From JADJQU01 sp035490315 (GTDB taxonomy: Bacteria > Planctomycetota > UBA1135 > GCA-002686595), in the NCBI GenBank assembly GCA_035490315.1, contig DATHET010000041.1, positions 1-15,710 of the forward strand: 15,710 bases of DNA. Reading direction: 5' to 3'. The notes beneath the pieces are model-generated. The model was given only the letters and a program-made list of their open reading frames with translations. It was not told the DNA's origin and ran no database searches. This document shows positions 5,623 through 13,089 of the stretch, piece by piece (the first letter of the stretch is position 1; each line of letters starts with the position of its first letter). The position numbers and the translations under genes are program-made.

Positions 5623-8481
5623 TCAGTGCGCGGACTCGTCCGGCGCGGGCCACAGCTCGCGCCAGTTGGCGGTCTCGCCCTCGCCGGCTGCGCGGCCCGT
5701 GAATCGTTCCAGCATCTGCGGGCTGACGCGCAGGTTTTCGAGCGCGGTGCGCGCGAGCACTTCGCCACAGGCTTCGACGATCGATTCCGCGTCGAGGTGG
5801 TGGTAGGCGTAGACCTCGTCGGGCCGCCCGCACTTCGAGAATTTCCGCACCGCCAGCGTCTTCTGTTTCACGCCGACGATCGAGCCGATGTTGTCGAGCA
5901 GACCGGCTTCGCCGTCGCAGGTCGCGACCACGGGGATGCGACGGCCGGCGAGCGAGACCAGGCCCGCTTCGCTCTCGCCCGCGCCTTCGACGGCGTGCAA
6001 ATCGCCGTTGATGCCCAGGGTTTCGCACAGGTGGTGGTAGCCCGAGCGCTCGCCCAGGATTCCGAGCAGGAGCTCTGGTGAAGAAACGTGGATCACGTTG
6101 GCGAACACGCCGCGTGCTTGCAGCAATTCCGCGGCCGCGATCGCTTCGGTCGCGATCGAGCCCATCGTGAACACGTTGACCACGTTGTCGCCGGGCTCGT
6201 AGCCCTCGTAGCCGCGCCAGTCGATCAAATAGTAAGCGCCAGCCAGGCAATCCTCGCGGACCTTCGAGAGCAGCTGCTCGTCGCTCTGATCCGCGGACGA
6301 AGCGTGCTTGCGAACCAGCTCGAGCAGCGTGCGCTGCGTGATCGCGCGCGTGACGGCGCGCACCAGGACGCCGCGGCGGCCCTCGTTGTCGTCCTCCATC
6401 TGGCGCCGCAGCGCATCGGAGAGGATCCAGTCCATCTCGATCGCGAACAGCGGCTCCCAGGTGATCAGGTTGGGCATCTGGATGTCGCTCTTCCACGAGT
6501 GCTGCGCGCCTTCGCTGGAAAGCGTGGTGCCCGAGGGCGTGCCCAGCACGATGAACTCCGAACCCCAGTACAGGTTGTAGTAGAGCTGATCGAGGGCGCG
6601 CTTCACGAAGAAGTCGTACACCGTCATGATCGGCATGAACGGCAGGCCCGTGTAATGCCCGAGCTTGCCGAACGCGCCGGCGGCCGACATGCAATTCGCC
6701 TCGGCGATCTCGAAGCGGATGTGGCGCGTCCACTGCTCCGCGTGGGACAGCAGCTGCGGGTGGCGCACTTTCAATTGCAGCTCGGCCTCGAGCGGCTTGC
6801 CGCCGTCCGGACCGTAGATCCGGCTGTCCATCGCCCCGGAGATGTTGGTCGAGGTGCCGACATCGGGCGAAAGCGTGAGCACGAAGTCCGCGGCTGTTTT
6901 CCAGCGCGATTCCGTCGCCGAAAGCTCGGTCGAGCCCGTGTGCGGCCCGCCTTCGTCGGCGGTGCCGATGCGCACGAGCTTCGCGGCGAGCTGGCCCCAC
7001 ATCCATTGCGTGTGGGCCATCGGGAACAGCGACAGGTCGATCGCGAGCGAGGCCGGCAGGCCGCCATCGCGAGCGACCGCGTCCTTGACCCACTGGCGAT
7101 TCTTCGCGCGCAGCCGATCGTGCTCTTCGATCGCCGCGCGGAACTGGTCGCGGCGCTGCGCGAGGAATTTTCCTTCGCGCGATTGCGGCTCGAACAGCGC
7201 AAAAGGATCGTCGAAGGTCAGACCAGCGCGCGCGAGGATCGCTTCCTGCTCTTTCTGGTCGGGCAGGGCCGAGTGATTCGAAGGATCGGCCGCGCACTCG
7301 AGGTTCCAGCCCTTGACCGTGTGCGCGATGATCATGCACGGCTGGTCGGAGGCCTGCTTCGCGAAATCGAGGGCCTGGACCATCTTCCCGATGTCATGGC
7401 CGCCGAGGTCGCCGAAGGCGCGCACCACGTCCGCGTCGTCGAGCTTGGCCAGGGCCGCGAAGGCCTGGGCGCCGTGGTTCTTCGCGCGCGCGCGGATCGG
7501 CGCTGCGTCGCGCTTGAGCAGCAGCATCTGGTACTCGTAGTCGGTGAAGGCCTGCTCGAACAATTCGCGCAGGGCCTGGCCGCCTTCGCGCTTGAAGAGC
7601 TCTTCGCGGAAGGACCCATGGCGCAGCTGCACCACGCGCCAGCCGTTGGCCAGGGCCGTGCGCTCGATGCGATCGCAATCCGCGCCGTGCAGCGTTTTCG
7701 GATTCGAAGTGCGCGTCCCGTCCAGGTTCTGGCGGTTGTAGTCGACGATCCAGCACACATTGCCGAGCTGGCGCTCCGCGCACTCGGGCATCACCTCGAG
7801 CAGCGAGCCCTCGCGGAATTCCGAATCGCCGATCAGCGACCAGAAATGCGCGCCCTGCGGCACGTCCCAGCCGTGGTCGGTCGCGTAGCGGTAGGCCAGG
7901 GCCATGTAGGCCGATGCCACCGGCGGAATCCCCACCGAGCCCGAGGGCAGGAAGTGGAAGGAATCGAGGTCGCTGCGCGCGTGGTAGCTCTGAAAAACGT
8001 AAGGGTCGTCCGCGGTCGCGAACTGGCGCAGCCCGTGCATGGCGCGCTTGGCCACGTCGGCATCGACCCAGCCGCCGCTCTCGCCCAGCTTCGGCTCGAC
8101 CCGCAGCAGCTCGAGCAGGTGGTGCAGGGAGTGGTCGACCGGGGAGGCGTGGGGCTTGCAAGCGACAAAGTCCTGCGGCTCGCGCACCACCAGATGCAGG
8201 GCGGCGAGGATGTGGATCGAGCTGGCGCAGGAGGCCGGGTGGCCGCCGACCTTGGGGTCGCCGGGGCGCTTGTCCTTGCGCGTGTTGGCGACGTAGATCA
8301 TCTGCATCGTCTGGGCAAAGGCGCGCGTGGTCACGCTGCCCAGAAGCTCCAGGTCGATCGATCGCGCCGACTGCTTGAGCAGCTGGCCAGCCCCGGGCAC
8401 TTCCCGCTGGGGTCGATTCTCGAGCGAAGCGCGGCGGTCGGAAGGGTGCTCGGTCGCGCTGGTCTCGGTCGGACGTGTCAT
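5623..8481 (-). CDS. aceE: Pyruvate dehydrogenase E1 component, homodimeric (AceE/MdeB-like)
   Basis: A 952-residue thiamine-diphosphate enzyme of the large homodimeric 2-oxoacid dehydrogenase E1 class (E. coli AceE is 887). It would decarboxylate pyruvate or a related 2-oxoacid and pass the acyl group to a lipoyl E2. GGHPASCASS (79-88) matches the AceE GGHxASFAS motif. The TPP-binding segment is GDSE (218-221), then NRQNLDG (249-255), where AceE has GDGE...NLQRLDG. TVKGWNLE (388-395) and an AceE-like loop with H403 follow. The second domain has EIAEANCMSAAGAFG and PSGTTLSSEGAQH, matching AceE TSGRTTLNGEGLQH. The C-terminal domain (VFTMGSIATEAIAAAELL) is transketolase-C-like. The first ~40 residues are unconserved. 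Start: ATG with no purine-rich RBS. No E2 or E3 gene is in the window. Divergence leaves room for another 2-oxoacid (2-oxobutyrate, as in MdeB) as substrate. The Nudix gene follows by 2 bases. Confidence 0.85.
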   Translation of the reverse strand: MTRPTETSATEHPSDRRASLENRPQREVPGAGQLLKQSARSIDLELLGSVTTRAFAQTMQMIYVANTRKDKRPGDPKVGGHPASCASSIHILAALHLVVREPQDFVACKPHASPVDHSLHHLLELLRVEPKLGESGGWVDADVAKRAMHGLRQFATADDPYVFQSYHARSDLDSFHFLPSGSVGIPPVASAYMALAYRYATDHGWDVPQGAHFWSLIGDSEFREGSLLEVMPECAERQLGNVCWIVDYNRQNLDGTRTSNPKTLHGADCDRIERTALANGWRVVQLRHGSFREELFKREGGQALRELFEQAFTDYEYQMLLLKRDAAPIRARAKNHGAQAFAALAKLDDADVVRAFGDLGGHDIGKMVQALDFAKQASDQPCMIIAHTVKGWNLECAADPSNHSALPDQKEQEAILARAGLTFDDPFALFEPQSREGKFLAQRRDQFRAAIEEHDRLRAKNRQWVKDAVARDGGLPASLAIDLSLFPMAHTQWMWGQLAAKLVRIGTADEGGPHTGSTELSATESRWKTAADFVLTLSPDVGTSTNISGAMDSRIYGPDGGKPLEAELQLKVRHPQLLSHAEQWTRHIRFEIAEANCMSAAGAFGKLGHYTGLPFMPIMTVYDFFVKRALDQLYYNLYWGSEFIVLGTPSGTTLSSEGAQHSWKSDIQMPNLITWEPLFAIEMDWILSDALRRQMEDDNEGRRGVLVRAVTRAITQRTLLELVRKHASSADQSDEQLLSKVREDCLAGAYYLIDWRGYEGYEPGDNVVNVFTMGSIATEAIAAAELLQARGVFANVIHVSSPELLLGILGERSGYHHLCETLGINGDLHAVEGAGESEAGLVSLAGRRIPVVATCDGEAGLLDNIGSIVGVKQKTLAVRKFSKCGRPDEVYAYHHLDAESIVEACGEVLARTALENLRVSPQMLERFTGRAAGEGETANWRELWPAPDESAH

Positions 8482-8520
8482 GGGCTTGGGTGGAGGACGG
8501 TGGACGGTTTCGAGTCCGAG

Positions 8521-8529
8521 ATTCTAGCA
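8521..8529 (-). promoter_or_regulatory. Extended -10 promoter candidate for aceE
   Basis: On the minus strand this reads TGCTAGAAT, a full TGn extension followed by a -10 box that matches TATAAT at five of six positions. No good -35 box is present at 17 bases, as is common for extended -10 promoters. Transcription would begin about 33 bases before the aceE start codon. This supports aceE and the Nudix gene being transcribed separately from the glycosyltransferase. Confidence 0.45.
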
Positions 8530-8538
8530 GTCGTCGGC

Positions 8539-8558
8539 AAAAAGCCCGTCGCGGCGGG
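8539..8558 (-). terminator. Weak intrinsic terminator after the glycosyltransferase gene
   Basis: Read on the minus strand: a short GC stem (CCCG at 8558-8555 with CGGG at 8548-8545, loop of 6 bases), one C, then five Ts (8543-8539). It begins only a few bases after the glycosyltransferase stop codon. The 4-bp stem is short, so efficiency is doubtful, but the position just ahead of the aceE promoter candidate makes sense. Confidence 0.35.
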
Positions 8559-8562
8559 TCGA

Positions 8563-9690
8563 TCAGGACGCGAGGGCGTCCTTGTAGACTTCGCGGTAGG
8601 CGTCGACCATCGCGCGCTGGCTGTAGAAAGCTCGCGCGCGCCGCGCATTCAGGTCGCCGATGCGCTTGCGCAGCTCCGGATCCGCCGCGAGGCGCGCCAG
8701 CGACGCGGCGAGGGATTCGATGCAGGACTCGCCGCCCGGCAGGGCGATGAAGGGAGCCTGCTCGCCCGGCAGCATGGACACCACGTCGCCGACATTGGTC
8801 GCGACCGCCGGCAGGTGAGTGGCCATGGCTTCCAGGAGCGACAGGGGCATCTGCTCGGTGTCGCTGGTCAAGGCAAACACGTCCATCATCCGGTACCAGG
8901 GCCGCGGATCGGCCTGGTGGCCGACGAGCTGGACGCGGCCCGCGAGCCTGGGAGAACGCGCGAGCTGCTCGAGCTCGGCCCGCATCGGGCCATCGCCCAG
9001 GACGATCACGTGCAGGCCCGCTCCGGCCGGCGCGCGTGCCACGGCTTCGAACAGTCGCTGCAGGTTTTTCTCCGGCCGCAGGTGACCGACCGCGCCGACG
9101 ACGATCGCAGCCGGCGCGATGCCCCGCTCCAGCCGCAGGGCGGGATTGCCGTCGCGCGGCGTGTGGCGATCGACATCGATGCCGTTGGGGATGAAGCGCA
9201 GGTGCAGCGGCGACTCGTTCCAGTGCTCGAGGGCGATGCGCCGCAGGGTCTCGCTGATCACGACCAGTTTTCGCGTCTGACCGAGCAGCAGCCGGCGCAG
9301 CCAGATCCGCCGGCGCTTGAAGGCCCGCGCCTCGTCCGGCCCGAAGCCGTCCTCGTGGTGCACCGCGCGACGCAGGCCGATCAGTTTCGCGGCGAGCAGC
9401 GCATCGATCGAGCCGAAGTTGTAGGTGAGTAGCAGGTCCGGTTTTTCCGCCTGCAGCAGGCCGCGCAGCCGCCAGGCAGTCGCCAGGCTGCCCGCCTTGG
9501 GCGGCGCCGGCAGGAAATTCACACTCGCGGTCGGCTCGAGCAGGCTGCGCGCCTCGGTGCGTCCATCCAGGGCCAGGATCGAATGGCGAAAATCCGCGCC
9601 GAAGGCCGCGATCAGCTGCGCGGTGCGCACCTGCGAACCCGCCGGAACGAAACTGGGGAAGACGTGGAGCAGGTGAGGCGCGTCGCTCAT
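8563..9690 (-). CDS. Glycosyltransferase family 4 (GT-B fold)
   Basis: A 375-residue protein with the layout of GT4 retaining glycosyltransferases. The N-terminal acceptor domain begins LLHVFPSFVPAGSQVRTAQL (7-26), the glycine-containing loop of this family. A mid-protein IPNGIDVDR (167-175) precedes the donor domain, with VGHLRPEKNLQRL (201-213), LGDGPMRAELE (231-241) and the EX7E motif E279...E287 in DTEQMPLSLLEAM, which binds the nucleotide-sugar donor. It likely adds a sugar to a lipid- or polysaccharide-linked acceptor at the inner face of the membrane; donor and acceptor cannot be read. The ATG at 9690 gives the usual N-terminus; the open frame continuing upstream overlaps guaB antisense and is not similar to the family. 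There is no clear Shine-Dalgarno. The gene is divergent from guaB and not next to other polysaccharide genes, although a UDP-sugar dehydrogenase lies 5 kb away. Confidence 0.9.
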   Translation of the reverse strand: MSDAPHLLHVFPSFVPAGSQVRTAQLIAAFGADFRHSILALDGRTEARSLLEPTASVNFLPAPPKAGSLATAWRLRGLLQAEKPDLLLTYNFGSIDALLAAKLIGLRRAVHHEDGFGPDEARAFKRRRIWLRRLLLGQTRKLVVISETLRRIALEHWNESPLHLRFIPNGIDVDRHTPRDGNPALRLERGIAPAAIVVGAVGHLRPEKNLQRLFEAVARAPAGAGLHVIVLGDGPMRAELEQLARSPRLAGRVQLVGHQADPRPWYRMMDVFALTSDTEQMPLSLLEAMATHLPAVATNVGDVVSMLPGEQAPFIALPGGESCIESLAASLARLAADPELRKRIGDLNARRARAFYSQRAMVDAYREVYKDALAS

Positions 9691-9820
9691 CGGGGCGGCG
9701 AGTGTAGTGCCCGCGGGTCGCGAGCTCGCCAGAGCGGGCTCCGAACGCGTCTGCGAGCTCAAGTTCGCCGGGAGAGGCCGTCCGTGCTCCTCATTAAAGG
9801 AAGGAAGGCCCATGCGACCC

Positions 9821-9849
9821 TTGGAGGTCGCGCCGCATGCCGGTATCCT
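9821..9849 (+). promoter_or_regulatory. Candidate promoter for guaBA
   Basis: TTGGAG (9821-9826), a 17-base spacer and TATCCT (9844-9849) form a spaced -35/-10 pair 119 bases ahead of the preferred guaB start. The -35 matches TTGACA at three positions and the -10 matches TATAAT at four, so support is modest. The whole 277-base divergent gap to the glycosyltransferase holds no gene I can support. If this promoter is used, the upstream in-frame ATG at 9812 would not be transcribed, which favours the 9968 start. Confidence 0.3.
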
Positions 9850-9967
9850 CGGCTCTTTCCACCCGCAGCGTCCAACTCCGGCGCAAGCCTTCCGATTCCG
9901 CCGGGGTCGCGCACCGGGACTCCCTCCCGCACTCCTCGGCGGACCGCAAGTGAGGAGCCAGGAAGCC

Positions 9968-11425
9968 ATGCCGGCCGACTTCCCTTTGGGGCTGACCTTC
10001 GACGACGTATTGCTCGTCCCGCAGCACTCCGACGTGCTGCCGCGCGACGTCGTGGTCGCGACGCGCTTCTCGCGCAACGTCCCGATCAACGTGCCGCTGT
10101 CCTCCTCGGCGATGGACACGGTGACCGAATCGACGCTGGCGGTGGCCCTGGCGCGCGAGGGCGGCATCGGCGTGATCCACCGCAATCTGAGCATCGAGGG
10201 CCAGGTGCGCGAGGTCGAGAAGGTCAAGCGCTCGGCCAACGGGGTGATCCTCGATCCGGTGACCCTGCCGCCGAGCGCAAAAGTCGGCGAAGCGCGCGAG
10301 ATCATGCGCCGCCACAACATCTCCGGCCTGCCGATCGTCGAAGGGACGACCGTGGTCGGGATCCTGACCAACCGCGATTGCAAGTTCCAATCGACGGCGG
10401 ACACGCCGGTCGCGGAGGTGATGACCTCCACGGATCTCGTGACCGCGCCGCCGGGAACCTCGCTCGACGAAGCGCGCGAGCTGCTGCACAAGCGCAAGGT
10501 CGAGAAGCTCCTGATCGTCGACGGCCAGATGCACCTGCACGGCCTGATCACGATGAAGGACCTGAAGCAGCTCGCCGAGTTCCCGAGCTCCGCGCGCGAC
10601 AGCCGCGGGCGCCTGCGCGTCGGCGCGGCGATCGGCGTGCAGGACTACGAGCGGGCCGAGCGCCTGGTCGCCGCCGGCGTCGACGTCCTGGTGGTCGACA
10701 CGGCCCACGGCCACAGCTCGAACGTGATCGAGACCGTGCGCGGCTTGAAGCAGCGGCTCTCGGTCGACGTGGTCGCTGGCAACGTCGCGACCGCGGCCGC
10801 GACGCGCGAGCTGGTCGCCGCCGGCGTCGACGGCGTGAAAGTGGGCATCGGCCCCGGCTCGATCTGCACCACGCGCATCGTCGCCGGCATCGGCGTGCCG
10901 CAATTGACGGCGATCATGGAGTGTTGCTCCGCGGCGCGCGACCAGAACATCCCGGTGATCGCCGACGGCGGGATCCGTTTCTCCGGCGACGTGGTCAAGG
11001 CCCTGGCGGCGGGGGCCTCGAGCGTGATGCTCGGCTCCTTGTTCGCGGGCCTGGAGGAAAGCCCGGGCGAAACGGTCCTGTTCAAGGGCCGCTCGTTCAA
11101 GGTCGTGCGCGGCATGGGCTCGATCGGCGCGATGATGCAGGGCTCCAAGGAGCGCTACCGCCAGGCCGGCGTCGAGGACATCCACAAGCTCGTCCCCGAA
11201 GGCATCGAGGGCATGGTTCCTTACCGCGGCAAGCTTTCGTCCTTCGTCTACCAGATGGTCGGCGGCGTGCGCTCCGGCATGGGCTACATCGGCGCGAAGA
11301 CGATCGCGGAGCTGTGGGAGCGCGCGCAGTTCATGCGCGTGACCAGCGCCGGCGTGCGCGAGAGCCATCCGCACGACGTCACGATCACCAAGGAGTCCTC
11401 GAACTACTTCCACAACCAGGAATGA
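9968..11425 (+). CDS. guaB: Inosine-5'-monophosphate dehydrogenase
   Basis: A 485-residue IMP dehydrogenase, which oxidises IMP to XMP with NAD+, the committed step of guanine nucleotide synthesis. The N-terminus LTFDDVLLVPQHSDVLP (9-25) and SSAMDTVTE (47-54) are family hallmarks. Two CBS domains occupy about residues 95-205 (VMTSTDLVTAPPGTSLDEA begins the second). The catalytic loop GIGPGSICTTR has C300 as nucleophile, the NAD/IMP segment DTAHGHS is at 244-250, IADGGIRFSGD at 331-341, and the mobile flap carries the Arg-Tyr pair R396-Y397. Length equals the usual bacterial enzyme. I chose 9968 because it gives the conserved start and has AGGAG 10 bases upstream. An in-frame ATG at 9812 with a strong AAGGAAGG would add 52 residues not seen in the family. 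The gene overlaps guaA by 4 bases. Confidence 0.97.
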   Translation: MPADFPLGLTFDDVLLVPQHSDVLPRDVVVATRFSRNVPINVPLSSSAMDTVTESTLAVALAREGGIGVIHRNLSIEGQVREVEKVKRSANGVILDPVTLPPSAKVGEAREIMRRHNISGLPIVEGTTVVGILTNRDCKFQSTADTPVAEVMTSTDLVTAPPGTSLDEARELLHKRKVEKLLIVDGQMHLHGLITMKDLKQLAEFPSSARDSRGRLRVGAAIGVQDYERAERLVAAGVDVLVVDTAHGHSSNVIETVRGLKQRLSVDVVAGNVATAAATRELVAAGVDGVKVGIGPGSICTTRIVAGIGVPQLTAIMECCSAARDQNIPVIADGGIRFSGDVVKALAAGASSVMLGSLFAGLEESPGETVLFKGRSFKVVRGMGSIGAMMQGSKERYRQAGVEDIHKLVPEGIEGMVPYRGKLSSFVYQMVGGVRSGMGYIGAKTIAELWERAQFMRVTSAGVRESHPHDVTITKESSNYFHNQE

Positions 11426-12972
11426 AGAGCGTTCCGCGCGGCATCTTGATCGTCGACCTCGGCGCGCAGTACGCACAGCTCATCGCGCGCCGCGTGCGCG
11501 AGGCGGGAAGCTACTGCGAGATCGCTCCGCCGCGCCGCGCCCTCGAAGCGGCGGCGGCGATGGACCTCGGCGGCGTGATCCTTTCGGGCGGTCCGGCTTC
11601 GGTCTACGCGCCCGATGCGCCGGTGGTCCCCCCGGAGATCCTGAAGCTCGGCGTTCCCGTGCTCGGCATCTGCTACGGCATGCAGTGGATGTGCCAGGCC
11701 CTCGGTGGTGAGGTGCTGCACGCCGACAAGCGCGAATTCGGCCGCGCGTCGATCGCGGTGGTGCACTCCGCGGACCTCTTCGAGGGCATCGGCGGCCACA
11801 CCGTGGTGTGGATGAGCCACGGCGACAGCGTCTCGCGCCTGCCCGCGGGCTGGGAGGTCTACGCCCAGACCGAGAACTGTCCCTTCGCCGCCGCCGGCGA
11901 CCGCGCGCGCGGCTTGTTCGGATTGCAGTTCCACCCGGAAGTCACGCACACGTTGCGCGGCGCGGAGCTGATCGAGAATTTCGTCACCAATGTCTGCCGC
12001 ATGCCCGGCGACTGGAAACCGGAGAACATCGTCGAGCGCGAAGTGCGCAAGATCCGCGAGCTGGTCGGCGAGCGCGGCGAAGTCGTCCTCGGTCTCTCCG
12101 GCGGCGTCGACTCCTCGGTCGCGGCCCTGATCGTGCACCAGGCGATCGGCGCGCGCTTGCACTGCATCTTCGTCGACAACGGCTTGCTGCGCCACGCCGA
12201 GCGCGACGCGGTCGAAGCGACGTTCCGTGATCACTTCCACATCGACCTGACCGTGGTCGACGCCAGCGAGCGCTTCCTGCGCTCCCTCGCCGGCGTGATC
12301 GATCCCGAGAAGAAGCGCAAATTGATCGGCCGCGATTTCGTCGACGTGTTCAAGAGCGAGGCCGTGCGCTTCAACGGCGCGAAATTCCTCGGCCAGGGCA
12401 CGCTGTATCCCGACGTGATCGAGTCGGTCAACGTGTTCGGCGGCAACACCGCGGTGATCAAGAGCCACCACAACGTCGGCGGATTGCCCGAGGATCTCGA
12501 CATGCAGCTGGTCGAGCCGCTGCGCGAGCTGTTCAAGGACGAGGTGCGCGCCGTCGGCCGCTACCTCGGCCTCGACGAGTCGATCGTCGGCCGCCAGCCC
12601 TTCCCCGGCCCCGGCCTGGGCGTGCGCATCCTCGGCGAAGTGACCGCCGCGCGCTGCAGCGTGCTGCGCGCCGCCGACCGCATCGTGCGCGAGGAAATCG
12701 AAGCCGCGAACTGCCACAAGGCCCTCTGGCAGTACTTCGCCGTGCTCCTGCCGATCAAATCGGTCGGCGTCATGGGCGACGCGCGCACCTACGAGGATGC
12801 CTGCGCCCTGCGCGCGGTCGAATCTTCCGACGGGATGACCGCCGACTGGGCCCACCTGCCCTATGAGCTCCTGGCCAGGATCTCCAACCGCATCATCAAC
12901 GAGGTGCGCGGTATCAACCGTGTCGTGCTCGACATCTCCTCCAAGCCCCCGGCCACGATCGAATGGGAATGA
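11422..12972 (+). CDS. guaA: GMP synthase (glutamine-hydrolysing)
   Basis: A 516-residue two-domain enzyme that aminates XMP to GMP using glutamine and ATP. The class I glutamine amidotransferase domain holds C84 in LGICYGMQ and the H171/E173 pair in FHPEVTHT. The ATP pyrophosphatase P-loop SGGVDSS is at 226-232, followed by FVDNGLLR and the IKSHHNVGGLPEDL segment. GRQPFPGPGLGVRILGE and the terminal KPPATIEWE belong to the dimerisation domain, so the protein is complete. The start ATG overlaps the guaB stop as ATGA (11422-11425), which implies translational coupling and equal expression of consecutive pathway steps. A short CAGGA lies just upstream. Confidence 0.98.
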   Translation: MKSVPRGILIVDLGAQYAQLIARRVREAGSYCEIAPPRRALEAAAAMDLGGVILSGGPASVYAPDAPVVPPEILKLGVPVLGICYGMQWMCQALGGEVLHADKREFGRASIAVVHSADLFEGIGGHTVVWMSHGDSVSRLPAGWEVYAQTENCPFAAAGDRARGLFGLQFHPEVTHTLRGAELIENFVTNVCRMPGDWKPENIVEREVRKIRELVGERGEVVLGLSGGVDSSVAALIVHQAIGARLHCIFVDNGLLRHAERDAVEATFRDHFHIDLTVVDASERFLRSLAGVIDPEKKRKLIGRDFVDVFKSEAVRFNGAKFLGQGTLYPDVIESVNVFGGNTAVIKSHHNVGGLPEDLDMQLVEPLRELFKDEVRAVGRYLGLDESIVGRQPFPGPGLGVRILGEVTAARCSVLRAADRIVREEIEAANCHKALWQYFAVLLPIKSVGVMGDARTYEDACALRAVESSDGMTADWAHLPYELLARISNRIINEVRGINRVVLDISSKPPATIEWE

Positions 12973-12973
12973 A

Positions 12974-13013
12974 ACTGAGCCAGGTGCCCGGGTAAGTCCG
13001 AGGGGACCGGCAC
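12974..13013. repeat. REP-like hairpin after guaA, related to the 2334-2439 palindrome
   Basis: ACTGAGCCAGGTG (12974-12986) is, on the opposite strand, CACCTGGCTCAGT, which differs by one base from CACCTGGCTCCGT in the 2334-2439 palindrome. It runs into an imperfect hairpin: GTGCC (12984-12988) plus GGT (12991-12993) pair with ACC (13006-13008) and GGCAC (13009-13013), with a 2-base bulge; an alternative inner stem is GTCC/GGAC around GAGG. It starts directly after the guaA stop codon. No U-run follows. It may end guaBA transcripts or protect their 3' end; the link to the palindrome family is inferred from the shared motif. Confidence 0.5.
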
Positions 13014-13053
13014 AAGCCTTGCAGTCGAAAGCCTTGCACTGGACCTGGGAACA

Positions 13054-13071
13054 GGGTTCCATCGGGAACCC
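13054..13071 (+). other. Small hairpin in the leader of the acidic secreted protein gene
   Basis: GGGTTCC (13054-13060) and GGAACCC (13065-13071) form a perfect 7-bp stem with an ATCG loop. It ends 18 bases before the chosen start codon, too close to be a convincing terminator and without a U-run. Just before it, AAGCCTTGCA is repeated directly at 13014-13023 and 13029-13038. The role is unknown. Confidence 0.4.
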
Positions 13072-13089
13072 CTGACGAGAATGACACCC

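Noticed and set aside
6088..9432. Very long plus-strand open frame (over 1,100 codons) opposite aceE and the glycosyltransferase.
   Set aside because: It crosses two well-supported genes on the other strand, its translation is Arg/Ala/Val/His-rich with no motifs, and it reflects the lack of stops in the opposite frame of GC-rich genes.
9691..10551. N-terminal extension of the glycosyltransferase frame.
   Set aside because: It overlaps guaB antisense and lies before the conserved GT4 N-terminus that begins at 9690.
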